A program made the translations under genes and the position numbers. A stretch of 64,000 nt of DNA. Source: Chromatiales bacterium (GTDB lineage Bacteria; Pseudomonadota; Gammaproteobacteria; Steroidobacterales; GCA-2729495). The notes under the pieces are model-generated. The model was not told the DNA's origin and ran no database searches. It worked only from the letters and a program-made list of their open reading frames with translations. Below are positions 51,056-60,083 of the stretch, in pieces. Position 1 is the stretch's first letter, and each line of letters starts with the position of its first letter. The stretch spans positions 124,001 to 188,000 of the forward strand of contig JACKNI010000001.1 in the NCBI GenBank assembly GCA_024234935.1, written 5' to 3'.

Positions 51056-52489
51056 CTACGGTTGCGCCTGCATCAATTGCTGCCAGTGTGCGAAACGCGA
51101 GTGCAGACCCGGATTTCGTGCCGGCGTCAGCGTTGATGTGCTTGGCAAGGGCCAGTCGCGAGCCTCATCAGCGGCAATCAGCCGCGCCAGTCCGCGCGCG
51201 GTCGCTTCGGGCTCATCGCTGCGCACGACCGGCATCCCGCAGAGATCGGCCAGGCACTGGCACAGGTAGTCGTTCGCGGTCAGGCCGCCGGTCAGAAGCA
51301 GCCGAGTGAAGCGCGGCCCGTGCGCTTCCAGTTCGCGGTAGTTGGTGTACAGCAGGAAGGCGACGCTCTCGAGTACGGCGAGCAGGCGTGTGCCGGGAGT
51401 CCCTGTACCTGCGAAGCGTGATTCGAAATCGCTGCGCCAGAAAGGTGAGCCGAGTCCGCCGATGCCGTTCAGAAACAGGGGTGGCTCCAGACCGGCAGCA
51501 ATCGCCGATTGTCCCGCCTCCAGCAGTTCGCCCAGTGTCAGCTTCTCGCTCTTGGCCAGCCAGTCGAGCGCACTGCCGGCCCCGTTGACCGTGCCTTCAA
51601 GCATGTAGTCGACGCGTTCAGCATCGGACCAGACGACGCTGACCAGCAGCTGCTCTGCCGCCGGCATGCGGTCGCGCAATGCGCGCTGGATGAAGGCACC
51701 CGTGCCGATGTTCACGTAAGCCGTGCGGGGATCGAGCGGGCCGAAGGCAAAGGGCACGGCCGATTGGTCGCCGGTGACAACTGTCAGGGGGACAGCGCCG
51801 GATGGTGTGCCCAGCTGACCCCAGGTGTAGCGGCTGGTGACCGGCAGGGGCAAATCTTCGCGGGCGATGCCAAAGAGGCGCAGCAGCTCGGCCGACCAGT
51901 CTCGTGTAGCCGGATCCCAGAGCTGGGTGCGTGCAGCATTGGCCGGATCGGCGAGGCAGGGCTGGTTGTCGAGCAGACGACTGCAGATAAAGCTCGCCAG
52001 CGGTCCCATCACGAGGTTGCCGGCCGCGTGGGCAGCCTGCACCGCCGGCAGATGGTCCAGGCACCAGCGCATCTTGCTGGCACCGTAGTGCGGGGTCAGC
52101 ACCAGGCCGGTCCGATGCCGGATCATGCCGGCGTGCGTGCCGAGTGTCTCCAGCCAGGCTGCGTTGCGCCGGTCCTGCCAGGAAATCACCGGGCTGAGCG
52201 CGGTGCCGCTTCGACGTTGCCAGCAGCACATGCTCGAACGCTGGGTGGCGAGTCCCGCCGCAACGATCCGGCCGTGCGCAGGAAGCCCCTTGCAGGCAAT
52301 TGAGATCGCTCTGTTCAGCGAGGCGATCAGTGCCTCGGGCTCGTGCTCGACATGGCCGCTGGCATTGCGGAGCGTGTCGATGGGCATGGAGCCGGTCGCC
52401 ACAAGCTGACCGTTATCGTCAAAGACCAGTGCCCGGCTGGTATGACCGCCCTGATCGAGCGCGAGGTAGAGTCGCTGCTCAGTCCTCAT
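51056..52489 (-). CDS. FGGY family carbohydrate kinase (glycerol kinase-like)
   Basis: A 477-residue sugar/polyol kinase. The N-terminal phosphate loop is LALDQGGHTSRALVFDDNGQ, and the HVEHEPEALIAS and ISWQDRRNAAWLE segments match the glycerol kinase branch. VNIGTGAFIQ and LLLTGGLTANDYLCQCLADL belong to the C-terminal ATPase half. The usual glycerol kinase D-x-G-T-T loop is D-Q-G-G-H, so substrate and even activity are open. It starts 11 bases inside nth, the last gene of the long minus-strand series. Confidence 0.87.
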   Translation of the reverse strand: MRTEQRLYLALDQGGHTSRALVFDDNGQLVATGSMPIDTLRNASGHVEHEPEALIASLNRAISIACKGLPAHGRIVAAGLATQRSSMCCWQRRSGTALSPVISWQDRRNAAWLETLGTHAGMIRHRTGLVLTPHYGASKMRWCLDHLPAVQAAHAAGNLVMGPLASFICSRLLDNQPCLADPANAARTQLWDPATRDWSAELLRLFGIAREDLPLPVTSRYTWGQLGTPSGAVPLTVVTGDQSAVPFAFGPLDPRTAYVNIGTGAFIQRALRDRMPAAEQLLVSVVWSDAERVDYMLEGTVNGAGSALDWLAKSEKLTLGELLEAGQSAIAAGLEPPLFLNGIGGLGSPFWRSDFESRFAGTGTPGTRLLAVLESVAFLLYTNYRELEAHGPRFTRLLLTGGLTANDYLCQCLADLCGMPVVRSDEPEATARGLARLIAADEARDWPLPSTSTLTPARNPGLHSRFAHWQQLMQAQP

Positions 52490-53126
52490 CGGGCGGCGGG
52501 GTCTTGTGGGGATACTCGCAGTAAGCGGCGATCACGCAGTTCGGGCAGTCGGGCTTGCGTGCCTTGCAGACATGCCTGCCGTGCAGGATCAGCCAGTGGT
52601 GTGCATCAAGCTTGAAGGCTTCCGGTGTACAGGCGACCAGACGGTCCTCGACAGCACGCGGCGTCTTGCCGGGGGCGAGCCCGGTGCGGTTGCAGACCCG
52701 GAACACATGGGTATCGACCGCGATGGTGGGTACACCGAAGGCGATGTTCATCACGATATTGGCGGTCTTGCGGCCTACCCCGGGCAGAGCCTCGAGCGCC
52801 TTGCGGTCCGCAGGCACCTCGCCGCCATATTCGTCCAGCAGGATGCGGCAGGTGCGGAGGATGTTCTTCGCCTTGGTGTTGTAGAGACCGATGGTGCGGA
52901 TGTATTTCTTGAGTCCCGCTTCACCGAGTTTCAGCAGTCCTTCCGGTGTGTTGGCGACCTTGAACAGGGGTTTGGTTGCCTTGTTGACGCTGACGTCAGT
53001 GGCCTGGGCAGACAGGATCACCGTGACCAGCAGCTGGAATGTCGAGCGGTAGACGAGTTCGGTCTTCGGCCGCGGATTGGCCTTCTGCAGACGGCGGAAG
53101 ATCGCCAGGCGGCTCGCGGGCGTCAT
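52479..53126 (-). CDS. nth: Endonuclease III
   Basis: A 215-residue base-excision glycosylase/AP lyase. The helix-hairpin-helix LPGVGRKTANIVMNIAFG contains the catalytic lysine, and the catalytic Asp is in VDTHVFRVCNR. The C-terminal four-cysteine cluster C-x6-C-x2-C-x5-C is seen as CKARKPDCPNCVIAAYC. Its start overlaps the rnfE stop (ATGA). The rnf-nth linkage is conserved in Gammaproteobacteria. Confidence 0.97.
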   Translation of the reverse strand: MTPASRLAIFRRLQKANPRPKTELVYRSTFQLLVTVILSAQATDVSVNKATKPLFKVANTPEGLLKLGEAGLKKYIRTIGLYNTKAKNILRTCRILLDEYGGEVPADRKALEALPGVGRKTANIVMNIAFGVPTIAVDTHVFRVCNRTGLAPGKTPRAVEDRLVACTPEAFKLDAHHWLILHGRHVCKARKPDCPNCVIAAYCEYPHKTPPPDED

Positions 53127-53731
53127 CGGGATGCGACCTTCCTGTTCCGCAGGACATTGCGCAGGGCGATCAGTCCGGCCAGTGCGAAGAAGCCGCCCGG
53201 CGGCAGGCTGGCGATCAACAGGCCCTGGCTGAACAGCTCGCGAGCCGCGCCAAGTGCCGTGAGCACCAGCAGAAAGCCCAGCCCGTGGCCGAGGCCATCG
53301 AGCAGTGCGGGCAGCAGCGGATTGCGGATCGCGAAGGCCTCGGCGCGGCTGAGGATCACGCAGTTGGTGACGATCAGCGGAATGAACAGGCCGATCTCGC
53401 CGTACATGTCGAACCAGAAGGCCTTGAAGACCAGGTCTACGCTGGTCACGAAAGCGGCGATGATCAGCACCAGGGCGGGCAGTCGTACGCGGGCGTCGAT
53501 CCAGCGACGGGAAACCGAGACCAGTACGTTTGTGGCGCAGATCACCAGCAGCGTCGCGATGCCGAGCGCCAGTCCGGCAAGCAGCGTGCGGCTGACGGCG
53601 AGCAGCGGGCACAGGCCGAGCAGCTGGGCCATGCCCGGATTGTTCGACCAGATGCCGGTACTGAAGATTTCCCGATAGCTGCCCGTCGTCGAGGTCTGCG
53701 CCGTCATCCTTCCCGCTGACTCCGGAGTCAT
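53123..53731 (-). CDS. rnfE: Rnf/Rsx electron transport complex subunit E
   Basis: A 202-residue membrane subunit with about six helices. NPGMAQLLGLCPLLAVSRTL and PLIVTNCVILSRAEAFA are the paired Rnf/Nqr motifs that carry the membrane 2Fe-2S cysteines together with RnfA. ATGA overlaps link it to rnfG upstream and nth downstream. An internal ATG at 53707 is a possible alternative start. Confidence 0.95.
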   Translation of the reverse strand: MTPESAGRMTAQTSTTGSYREIFSTGIWSNNPGMAQLLGLCPLLAVSRTLLAGLALGIATLLVICATNVLVSVSRRWIDARVRLPALVLIIAAFVTSVDLVFKAFWFDMYGEIGLFIPLIVTNCVILSRAEAFAIRNPLLPALLDGLGHGLGFLLVLTALGAARELFSQGLLIASLPPGGFFALAGLIALRNVLRNRKVASR

Positions 53732-54399
53732 TGCCGTGCCTTGCCTTCAGTCGCTGTCGCCGGTGCTGCAAAGATCTGCTCGCGATGCAGGCCGAAGTAT
53801 TGCATGGCGCGGCGGGTTGCCGCGACGACCGCGCGGCTGCTGATCGTTGCGCCGCTGATCGCGTCGAAGTCGCCGCCGTCCTTGCGCAGCCGCCAGCGGC
53901 TTTCTTCCGGATCAGTCAGCGAGTGCCCGGAAAAATTGCCGATCCATGCGGATTTTCGTGCCTCGATCGCGTCACCGATGCCAGGCGTTTCACTGTGACT
54001 TGCCACGCGCACGCCGAGCAGCTTTCCATCGATGGCAATTGCAACCAGCAGCCTGATCTGGCCGGAATAGCCATCGGGCGCCAGACTGGTGAGCACTGCG
54101 GCCACAGGCTCGCCGTTGCGCCGGGCGCGCCAGACCTGGCGCGGCTCGTCGCCAGGCAGATCCAGTGCGATGACGTCCAGCTGCGGTTCATTGTCATAGA
54201 GCGCCGGGGGGAGAATCGTGGTCAGTTCGTCCAGCACGCGCCGCGCTTCATTGTCGGCGATGCGCTCGTGTGTGGTGTCCCAGGCAAGACCAACGACCAG
54301 CCCGACCAGCGCCGCGAAACCGGCAAGACTGAGTGCAGCGCGCCAGCCCGCACGCCGCGCGGATGCCGGAGGGCTGATTTCCGTCTCCTGTTGTGCCAT
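53728..54399 (-). CDS. rnfG: Rnf/Rsx electron transport complex subunit G
   Basis: A 223-residue subunit with one N-terminal membrane anchor (AALSLAGFAALVGLVVGLAW) and a periplasmic FMN domain. The ApbE flavinylation motif D-A-I-S-G-A-T-I-S-S is intact near residue 178, with the threonine as the attachment site; SHSETPGIGDAI is also conserved. It starts one base inside the rnfD stop (TGATG). Confidence 0.95.
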   Translation of the reverse strand: MAQQETEISPPASARRAGWRAALSLAGFAALVGLVVGLAWDTTHERIADNEARRVLDELTTILPPALYDNEPQLDVIALDLPGDEPRQVWRARRNGEPVAAVLTSLAPDGYSGQIRLLVAIAIDGKLLGVRVASHSETPGIGDAIEARKSAWIGNFSGHSLTDPEESRWRLRKDGGDFDAISGATISSRAVVAATRRAMQYFGLHREQIFAAPATATEGKARQ

Positions 54400-55436
54400 C
54401 ACGCAGACCTGCCGTAGATGCGCGGCCGCGTCCAGCGCTCGATCAACGGTACCGTCATGTTCATGAGCAGCACCGCGAAGGCGATGCCATCGGCATAGCT
54501 GCCCCAGGTACGGATGATGTAGGTGAGCATGCCGATGCCCGCGCCATGGATGAGCCGCCCGCGCGCAGTGGTCGGCGAGGAGACCGGATCGGTGGCGATG
54601 AAAAAGGCACCGAGTATCGCGCCGCCGCTGAACAGGTGGAAGGCAGGGGATGGACTGATTTCCGGATCGAGCAGCCACACGAAGCTCGCCATGCCCAGCA
54701 GGCCGCCGAGCACGCCAGCCGGTATATGCCAGCGGATGATCCCGAGCAGCAGCAGGGCGCCGCCGCCCATGGCGACGAAATTGTTCACCCATTCCCAGCC
54801 GGCACCGCCGAAATCGCCGAATACCGGATTCATGCGGATCTCGTCCATCGTGCGCATGGCACCGAGCCCTGCGCGCACGCTGTCGAGCGTGGTTGCGCGC
54901 GCGATGGCATCGAGCGTCAGCGCATCGGGGAACTGGCCGGTAAGACAGTATTGCAGCGTTGCGCCGATTCCCGGCCGCTGATAATCCAGATCGCCGATAT
55001 CGGGCGCCGGCCAGCCGGTCATAAGGTCAGGAAAGGAAACCAGCACCAGCACGTAGCCCGCCATCGCCGGGTTGAACAGGTTGTAACCGAGCCCGCCATA
55101 GGCGTGTTTGACCAGGCCGATCGCAAAGACCATGCCGCTTGCCGTCACCCACCACGGGCAGAGCGGCGGCAGGGAGAAGGCGAACAGGAGCGCGGCGACG
55201 AGCGCACTGCCGTCGCCGAGTGTTGCGGTGACCGGTTTTTGCCGGAGGCGCAGTGCGATCGCCTCGGTACCCAGTGCGGCAATGACAGCGATGATGATGT
55301 TGAAGAACACGCCCGGCCCATAGAACCACGCGCTCACCATGATGGCTGGCAGCAGCGCGAGGATCACGATGCGCATCATGCCGCTCACGCTCGATGGCGA
55401 CGGCCACTGGGGTGGCTGTGCGGTTGCAAAGCGCAT
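54399..55436 (-). CDS. rnfD: Rnf/Rsx electron transport complex subunit D
   Basis: A 345-residue membrane subunit with about nine helices. VKHAYGGLGYNLFNPAMAGY and FIATDPVSSPTTARGRL are family blocks. The segment expected to carry the covalent FMN reads LTLDAIARATTLDSVR: the threonine is there, but the preceding residues depart from a S-G-A-T consensus. It shares one base with rnfC and one with rnfG. Confidence 0.95.
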   Translation of the reverse strand: MRFATAQPPQWPSPSSVSGMMRIVILALLPAIMVSAWFYGPGVFFNIIIAVIAALGTEAIALRLRQKPVTATLGDGSALVAALLFAFSLPPLCPWWVTASGMVFAIGLVKHAYGGLGYNLFNPAMAGYVLVLVSFPDLMTGWPAPDIGDLDYQRPGIGATLQYCLTGQFPDALTLDAIARATTLDSVRAGLGAMRTMDEIRMNPVFGDFGGAGWEWVNNFVAMGGGALLLLGIIRWHIPAGVLGGLLGMASFVWLLDPEISPSPAFHLFSGGAILGAFFIATDPVSSPTTARGRLIHGAGIGMLTYIIRTWGSYADGIAFAVLLMNMTVPLIERWTRPRIYGRSA

Positions 55437-56938
55437 CAGTCGGGCCTTTCGGGAGTGCGCGGGCGCGTGCGGGCCAGCAGGGTCTGGAGAGCATCGGCGT
55501 CCGGCGGATTTTCCGGCTGGGCGCGGTTCTCGTCAGCCAGCCGCCGGTTTCGCGCTTCGAATCGGGCGCGGGCGATGCTCGCCTGCCGGCGGGACAACTG
55601 CGCATTCGCCAGCAGGCGCTTGCCGGCATGGAACTGTGCCGTGAGTGGAATATGGCTGGGGCAGCTGTAATCACAGGCACCGCACTCGATGCACTCGCTG
55701 ATGCCAAGGCTCTCCAGTCGCGCTGTATTCTCGTCGCGTACCGCCGTCAGCAGTTCCTGTGGCATCAGTGCCGCCGGACAAGCTTCAACGCAGAGTCCGC
55801 AGCGGATGCACGGCAGTTCGGCAGGCGCCTCGCCGAGTTCCCCGGCGGTCGCTGCGATCACGCAGTTGGTCGCGGCGCTGATTGGCAATTCGTCATCGGC
55901 GAGCGCAATGCCCATCATCGGGCCGCCCATGATCAGCCGTTCCGGTGCCCCGGCATAGCCACCGGCCAGCTGTACGAGATCGGCGACGGAAGTGCCGATG
56001 CGGGCCTCGATGTTGCAAGGCGTCGCGATACCGCCCCCGGTCACCGTGACGATGCGCGAGATCAGCGGTCGTCCATCCAGAAAGAAATCAGCGACCGCAG
56101 CAGCGGTGCCCACGTTCTGGCAGATGATGCCGATGTCGGCCGGCCGTCCGCCGGCCGGAACTTCGCGGCCGAAGACCAGCTCGATGAGCTGCCGTTCGCC
56201 GCCGGCCGGATACTTGGCCGTCACCGTCGATATGACCATGCGCGGATCAGCCGCTGCCTCCATTGCGTCCAGCAGTGCCCGGCGCGCTTCCGGCATGTCG
56301 GTCTTGATGGCGATGACGCAGAGTTCCGCACCGATCGCGGCAGAGAGGATGCGTCCGCCGGCGACCACGCGCTCGGCACGCTCGCGCAGCAGCATGTCGT
56401 CACAACTGATATAGGCCTCGCATTCCGCGCCGTTCAGCAACAGCAGCGGCGCCTGGCCGGCGGAGTCCAGCTTCGCGGCGGTCGGAAACAGCGCGCCACC
56501 GAGGCCGACGATGCCGGCCGCAGCGATTTGGCGGCGGATTTCCGCTGTGGGCAGCGAGCTGGCCTCAGGCTGTACAGGATAGCCATCCCAGAATGTTTCG
56601 CGCTCACTGCGCTCGATGACGATGCAGGGCACGGGCTGTGCGCTGCCGGCCACCGGATACAGACCGATGTCTTTGACCCGACCGGCGATGCTGGCGTGGA
56701 TGCAGGGGTGGCCTGCAGCCGTCGGCGTGGCGACGGGTTGGCCACAGTGCAGGCTTTGTCCGGGGACCACGACCGGCTGCGCACTGGTGCCGGCACCGCC
56801 GACCAGCGGGATGGTCACGCGGGCCGGCGGCGGCGCGCGCAGGATCGGTGCCTGAGTCGCCAGCGTCTTGCGCCGTGGCGTGCGCACGCCCCAGGCCGGA
56901 CGACGCGGTTGCGCATTCCAGACGACGGGATCGCTCAT
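55436..56938 (-). CDS. rnfC: Rnf/Rsx electron transport complex subunit C
   Basis: A 500-residue peripheral subunit with NADH/FMN and iron-sulfur sites. VGLGGALFPTAAKL and the LLLNGAECEAYISCDD segment form the flavin/NADH fold related to complex I NuoF. Two 4Fe-4S motifs are seen at CIRCGLCVEACP and CIECGACDYSCP near residues 370-415. The C-terminus is short, lacking the long alanine repeat tail of enterobacterial RsxC. The start at 56938 overlaps rnfB (ATGA). Confidence 0.95.
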   Translation of the reverse strand: MSDPVVWNAQPRRPAWGVRTPRRKTLATQAPILRAPPPARVTIPLVGGAGTSAQPVVVPGQSLHCGQPVATPTAAGHPCIHASIAGRVKDIGLYPVAGSAQPVPCIVIERSERETFWDGYPVQPEASSLPTAEIRRQIAAAGIVGLGGALFPTAAKLDSAGQAPLLLLNGAECEAYISCDDMLLRERAERVVAGGRILSAAIGAELCVIAIKTDMPEARRALLDAMEAAADPRMVISTVTAKYPAGGERQLIELVFGREVPAGGRPADIGIICQNVGTAAAVADFFLDGRPLISRIVTVTGGGIATPCNIEARIGTSVADLVQLAGGYAGAPERLIMGGPMMGIALADDELPISAATNCVIAATAGELGEAPAELPCIRCGLCVEACPAALMPQELLTAVRDENTARLESLGISECIECGACDYSCPSHIPLTAQFHAGKRLLANAQLSRRQASIARARFEARNRRLADENRAQPENPPDADALQTLLARTRPRTPERPD

Positions 56939-57447
56939 GCCGGAGCGGGCTGCGTCGAATGACCGGGAAGTGGATCGAGCCGGATGCAATCCACCGGGCA
57001 GACCGGTATACAGAGTTCGCAGCCGGTGCAGTCGGCAGCGATCACCGTGTGGCTGAACTGCGCGGCGCCGATGATTGCATCCACCGGGCAAACCTCGATG
57101 CAGCGCGCGCAGCCGATGCAGGCAGGCTCATCGATGACGGCAATTCCGGCGGCCGGCGCCACTGGCATGCGTTGCGGGCCACGGCTGCCGAGCAAGCGGG
57201 CGAGCGCACGCGCCGTGGACTCGCCGCCGGGCGGACATTGATCGGTCCCGGCGGTGCCCTGGAGCAGGGCTTCGGCATAGGGCCGGCATCCGGGATAGCC
57301 GCACTGTCCGCACTGGGTCTGTGGCAGCAGGGCATTGATGCGTTCGATTCCGGATTCATCGTCGACTTGCAGAGCTGCCGAAGCGCGCGCCAGCAGGATG
57401 CCAATGACCATGGCGAGCGCAGTCAGCAGGCCAGCTCCGAGTACCAT
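56935..57447 (-). CDS. rnfB: Rnf/Rsx electron transport complex subunit B
   Basis: A 170-residue iron-sulfur subunit. An N-terminal membrane helix (LLTALAMVIGILLARASAAL) is followed by a 4Fe-4S domain with CGQCGYPGC and then a two-cluster ferredoxin, CIGCARCIEVCP and CTGCELCIPVCP. Six bases separate it from rnfA, and it overlaps rnfC. The Rnf complex couples ferredoxin and NAD redox to ion gradients, or keeps SoxR reduced in enterics. Confidence 0.95.
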   Translation of the reverse strand: MVLGAGLLTALAMVIGILLARASAALQVDDESGIERINALLPQTQCGQCGYPGCRPYAEALLQGTAGTDQCPPGGESTARALARLLGSRGPQRMPVAPAAGIAVIDEPACIGCARCIEVCPVDAIIGAAQFSHTVIAADCTGCELCIPVCPVDCIRLDPLPGHSTQPAPA

Positions 57448-57453
57448 CGGCGG

Positions 57454-58035
57454 TCAGACGCGGATCAGCCCGGCGAAACCGAGAAAGGCCAGCGACATCA
57501 TGCCGGCCGTGACCAGTGCGATGGCCGGACCCCGAAAGGCTTGTGGAACCTCCGCGCTTTCCAGGCGCTCGCGCAGGCTGGCAAACAGCAGCATGACCAG
57601 GGCAAAACCGAGCCCGGCGCCGAGACCCATGGCCAGCGCTGCAGCCAGACTGTCTGCGGTACCGGCATTCAGCAGGGCGACGCCCAGCACGGCGCAGTTG
57701 GTCGTGATCAGGGGCAGGTACATGCCGAGCAGGCGGTGCAGCAGGGCGTGCCGGCGGCGAATGACCAGTTCGGCCAGCTGCACGGTCCCCGCGATGAGCA
57801 GGATGAAGCTGATGATGCGCAGGTAGCCGAGATCGAGCGGCACCAGCACCCAATGGTCCAGCAGGTAACTGAGGCCCGCGGTGACGGTCAGCACGAAGCC
57901 CGTCGCGAGCGACATGCCGGCGGCGCTGTCGAGCCTCGAACCCACGCCGAGCAGCGGGCAGAGGCCGAGAAAACGAACCAGTACGAAATTGTTGACCGTC
58001 GCGGCGCCGACTGCGATGAGCAGCAGCTCGGCCAT
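57454..58035 (-). CDS. rnfA: Rnf/Rsx electron transport complex subunit A
   Basis: A 193-residue six-helix membrane subunit. NNFVLVRFLGLCPLLGVGSR and PLITTNCAVLGVALLN contain the two cysteine half-motifs that join those of RnfE. The start ATG at 58035 sits one base inside the metG stop (TGATG). First gene of the rnf block. Confidence 0.96.
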   Translation of the reverse strand: MAELLLIAVGAATVNNFVLVRFLGLCPLLGVGSRLDSAAGMSLATGFVLTVTAGLSYLLDHWVLVPLDLGYLRIISFILLIAGTVQLAELVIRRRHALLHRLLGMYLPLITTNCAVLGVALLNAGTADSLAAALAMGLGAGLGFALVMLLFASLRERLESAEVPQAFRGPAIALVTAGMMSLAFLGFAGLIRV

Positions 58036-60083
58036 CAGCTCACGCGCATGCCCGCGGCTGCACCGCTGTCGGGGCCCACCAGGAACAGTCCGGCATCGCC
58101 GCTCGCAGCCAGCACCATGCCTTCGGAAATGCCGAAGCGCATCTTGCGCGGCTTCAGGTTGGCGACCAGGATCACCTGCCTGCCGACCAGGTCTGCCGGC
58201 GCATAGGCCGACTTGATGCCGGACAGCACGGTACGCTGTTCGCTGCCGACATCGAGAGTGAGGCGCACCAGCTTGTCGGCACCCTCGACGGCCTCGGCCG
58301 CGAGTACGGTCGCGATGCGCAGATCCACTTTCTGGAAATCGGCAAGCTCGATTTCGCCCGGTGAACCGGTGGCGGGTTTATCGGCTGTGCTCACCGTTGC
58401 AGGCGGCACGGCTTTGGTTGCCGGACTGTCCATGGAGCTTTTTACCATACGTGAGATCGCCTCCGGGTCAACCCGGACGAGCAGGGCTTCGTACGCTGCG
58501 ATACGCGTGCCGAGCAGCGGCTGAAGACGTGTTTCCCAGTTGAGCGGGCCGCTGTCCAGGAAAGCCTCGGCGCGTGTGGCGACGCGGGGCAGTACCGGCT
58601 TCAGGTAGACCGTCAGCAGGCGAAACAGGTTGAGACCCTGTGTACACACCGCCTGAACGCGCGGCAGGCTGTGCGGATCCCTGGCCAATACCCACGGCTT
58701 GCGGTCGTCGATGTAGCGGTTGGCTTCGTCCGCCAGGGCCATCGTTTCGCGCATGGCGCGGCCGAATTCCCGGCTCTCGTACGCGGCGCCGATGCTGTTG
58801 CCCGCATCGATGAAGCGCTGCTGCAAATCGGGTGCATCGAGCATGTCGGCGAGCTGGCCATCGAAGCGCTGGCTGATGAAGCCCGCGCAGCGGCTGGCCA
58901 GGTTGACGTACTTGCCGACCAGATCGGCGTTGACGCGCGCGACAAAGTCCTCGAGGTTGAGGTCGATGTCATCGAGTCCGGCGCCGAGCTTGTAGGCGTA
59001 GTAGTAGCGCAGGTACTCCGGATCCAGATGTTCGAGATAGGTGGCAGCGGCGATGAACGTGCCGCGCGACTTCGACATCTTCTGGCCGTTTACGGTCAGG
59101 AATCCGTGTACGTGCACCGCTGTGGGCCGGCGAAAGCCCGCACCCTCCAGTAGTGCCGGCCAGAACAGCGTATGGAAATACAGGATGTCCTTGCCGATGA
59201 AGTGATACAGCTCCGCGCTGCTGTCCGGACTCCAGTAATCGTCGAAGGACAGGCCCCGGGCGCGTCCGGCCGGACTGGCGGCCAGATTGCTGAAGCTGGC
59301 CATGTAGCCGACCGGCGCATCGACCCAGACATAGAAGTACTTGTCGTCGGTGCCGGGAATGCGGAAGCCGAAATAGGGCGCGTCGCGCGAGATGTCCCAG
59401 TCCCGCAGGCCGGTGTCGAACCATTCCCGGAGCTTGCGGGCCACGTTCTCGTGTACATGTCCGCCGGCATGCCATTCCCGCAGGCTCTGCTCGAAGGCAC
59501 CCAGCCGGAAGAAATAGTGTTCCGAGTCCTTCTGCACGGGCGCGGAACCGGAGACCACCGAGCGCGGATTCTTCAACTCGGAGGGCGAGTAGGTGGCGCC
59601 GCAGCTCTCGCAGCTGTCGCCGTACTGGTCGGCTGCCCCGCACACGGGGCACTCGCCGCGTACAAAGCGGTCCGGCAGGAACATCTGCGCTTCGGCGTCG
59701 TAGGCCTGCTGGATGGTGCGCCGTTCGATCAGGTCGCGCTGCTGAAGCCGGCTGTAGATCAGCTCGACAAATCCGCGGTTCTCTTCCGAGTGTGTCGTGT
59801 AGTAGTTGTCGAAACCGACGAAGAAGCGGGCAAAGTCGCGCTGGTGCTCCCTGCGGTAATTCTCCACCAGCACTTCAGGAGCGATGCCCGCGTCCCGTGC
59901 CTTGAGCATGATCGGCGTACCGTGGGCGTCACTCGCGCACACATAGGTGACCTCATGGCCACAGAGGCGCAGATAGCGCACCCAGATATCCGTCTGCACA
60001 TATTCCACCAGGTGCCCGATGTGGATCGAGCCGTTGGCGTAGGGCAGGGCGCTGGTGACGAGAATCTTTCGCGGCGTGGTCAG
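58035..60083 (-). CDS. metG: Methionyl-tRNA synthetase, apparent CTG start
   Basis: A 682-residue class I synthetase if read from CTG at 60083 (E. coli 677). From there the protein would begin MTTPRKILVTSALPYANG, an ordinary MetG N-terminus, followed by the H-I-G-H signature. The zinc knuckle CPVCGAADQYGDSCESCG, the KMSKS loop (NGQKMSKSRG) and a C-terminal tRNA-binding domain (VDLRIATVLAAEAVEGADKL) are all present. No ATG or GTG lies in frame before HIGH. The CTG overlaps the upstream stop as CTGA, with AAGGA six bases before it. Sequencing error (A to C) is the alternative. Confidence 0.95.
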   Translation of the reverse strand: MTTPRKILVTSALPYANGSIHIGHLVEYVQTDIWVRYLRLCGHEVTYVCASDAHGTPIMLKARDAGIAPEVLVENYRREHQRDFARFFVGFDNYYTTHSEENRGFVELIYSRLQQRDLIERRTIQQAYDAEAQMFLPDRFVRGECPVCGAADQYGDSCESCGATYSPSELKNPRSVVSGSAPVQKDSEHYFFRLGAFEQSLREWHAGGHVHENVARKLREWFDTGLRDWDISRDAPYFGFRIPGTDDKYFYVWVDAPVGYMASFSNLAASPAGRARGLSFDDYWSPDSSAELYHFIGKDILYFHTLFWPALLEGAGFRRPTAVHVHGFLTVNGQKMSKSRGTFIAAATYLEHLDPEYLRYYYAYKLGAGLDDIDLNLEDFVARVNADLVGKYVNLASRCAGFISQRFDGQLADMLDAPDLQQRFIDAGNSIGAAYESREFGRAMRETMALADEANRYIDDRKPWVLARDPHSLPRVQAVCTQGLNLFRLLTVYLKPVLPRVATRAEAFLDSGPLNWETRLQPLLGTRIAAYEALLVRVDPEAISRMVKSSMDSPATKAVPPATVSTADKPATGSPGEIELADFQKVDLRIATVLAAEAVEGADKLVRLTLDVGSEQRTVLSGIKSAYAPADLVGRQVILVANLKPRKMRFGISEGMVLAASGDAGLFLVGPDSGAAAGMRVS

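Noticed and set aside
51056..52489. Glycerol kinase glpK feeding the CDP-glycerol-like transferase of the phosphonate locus
   Set aside because: The phosphate loop differs from GlpK, the loci are about 36 kb apart, and no CDP-glycerol synthase is seen in the window.
54393..55670. Long plus-strand open frames opposite rnfD, rnfC (also 55394-56962) and rnfB/rnfA (56848-58206)
   Set aside because: All lie antisense to unmistakable Rnf genes and encode low-complexity, His/Arg/Ala-rich sequence without family motifs.
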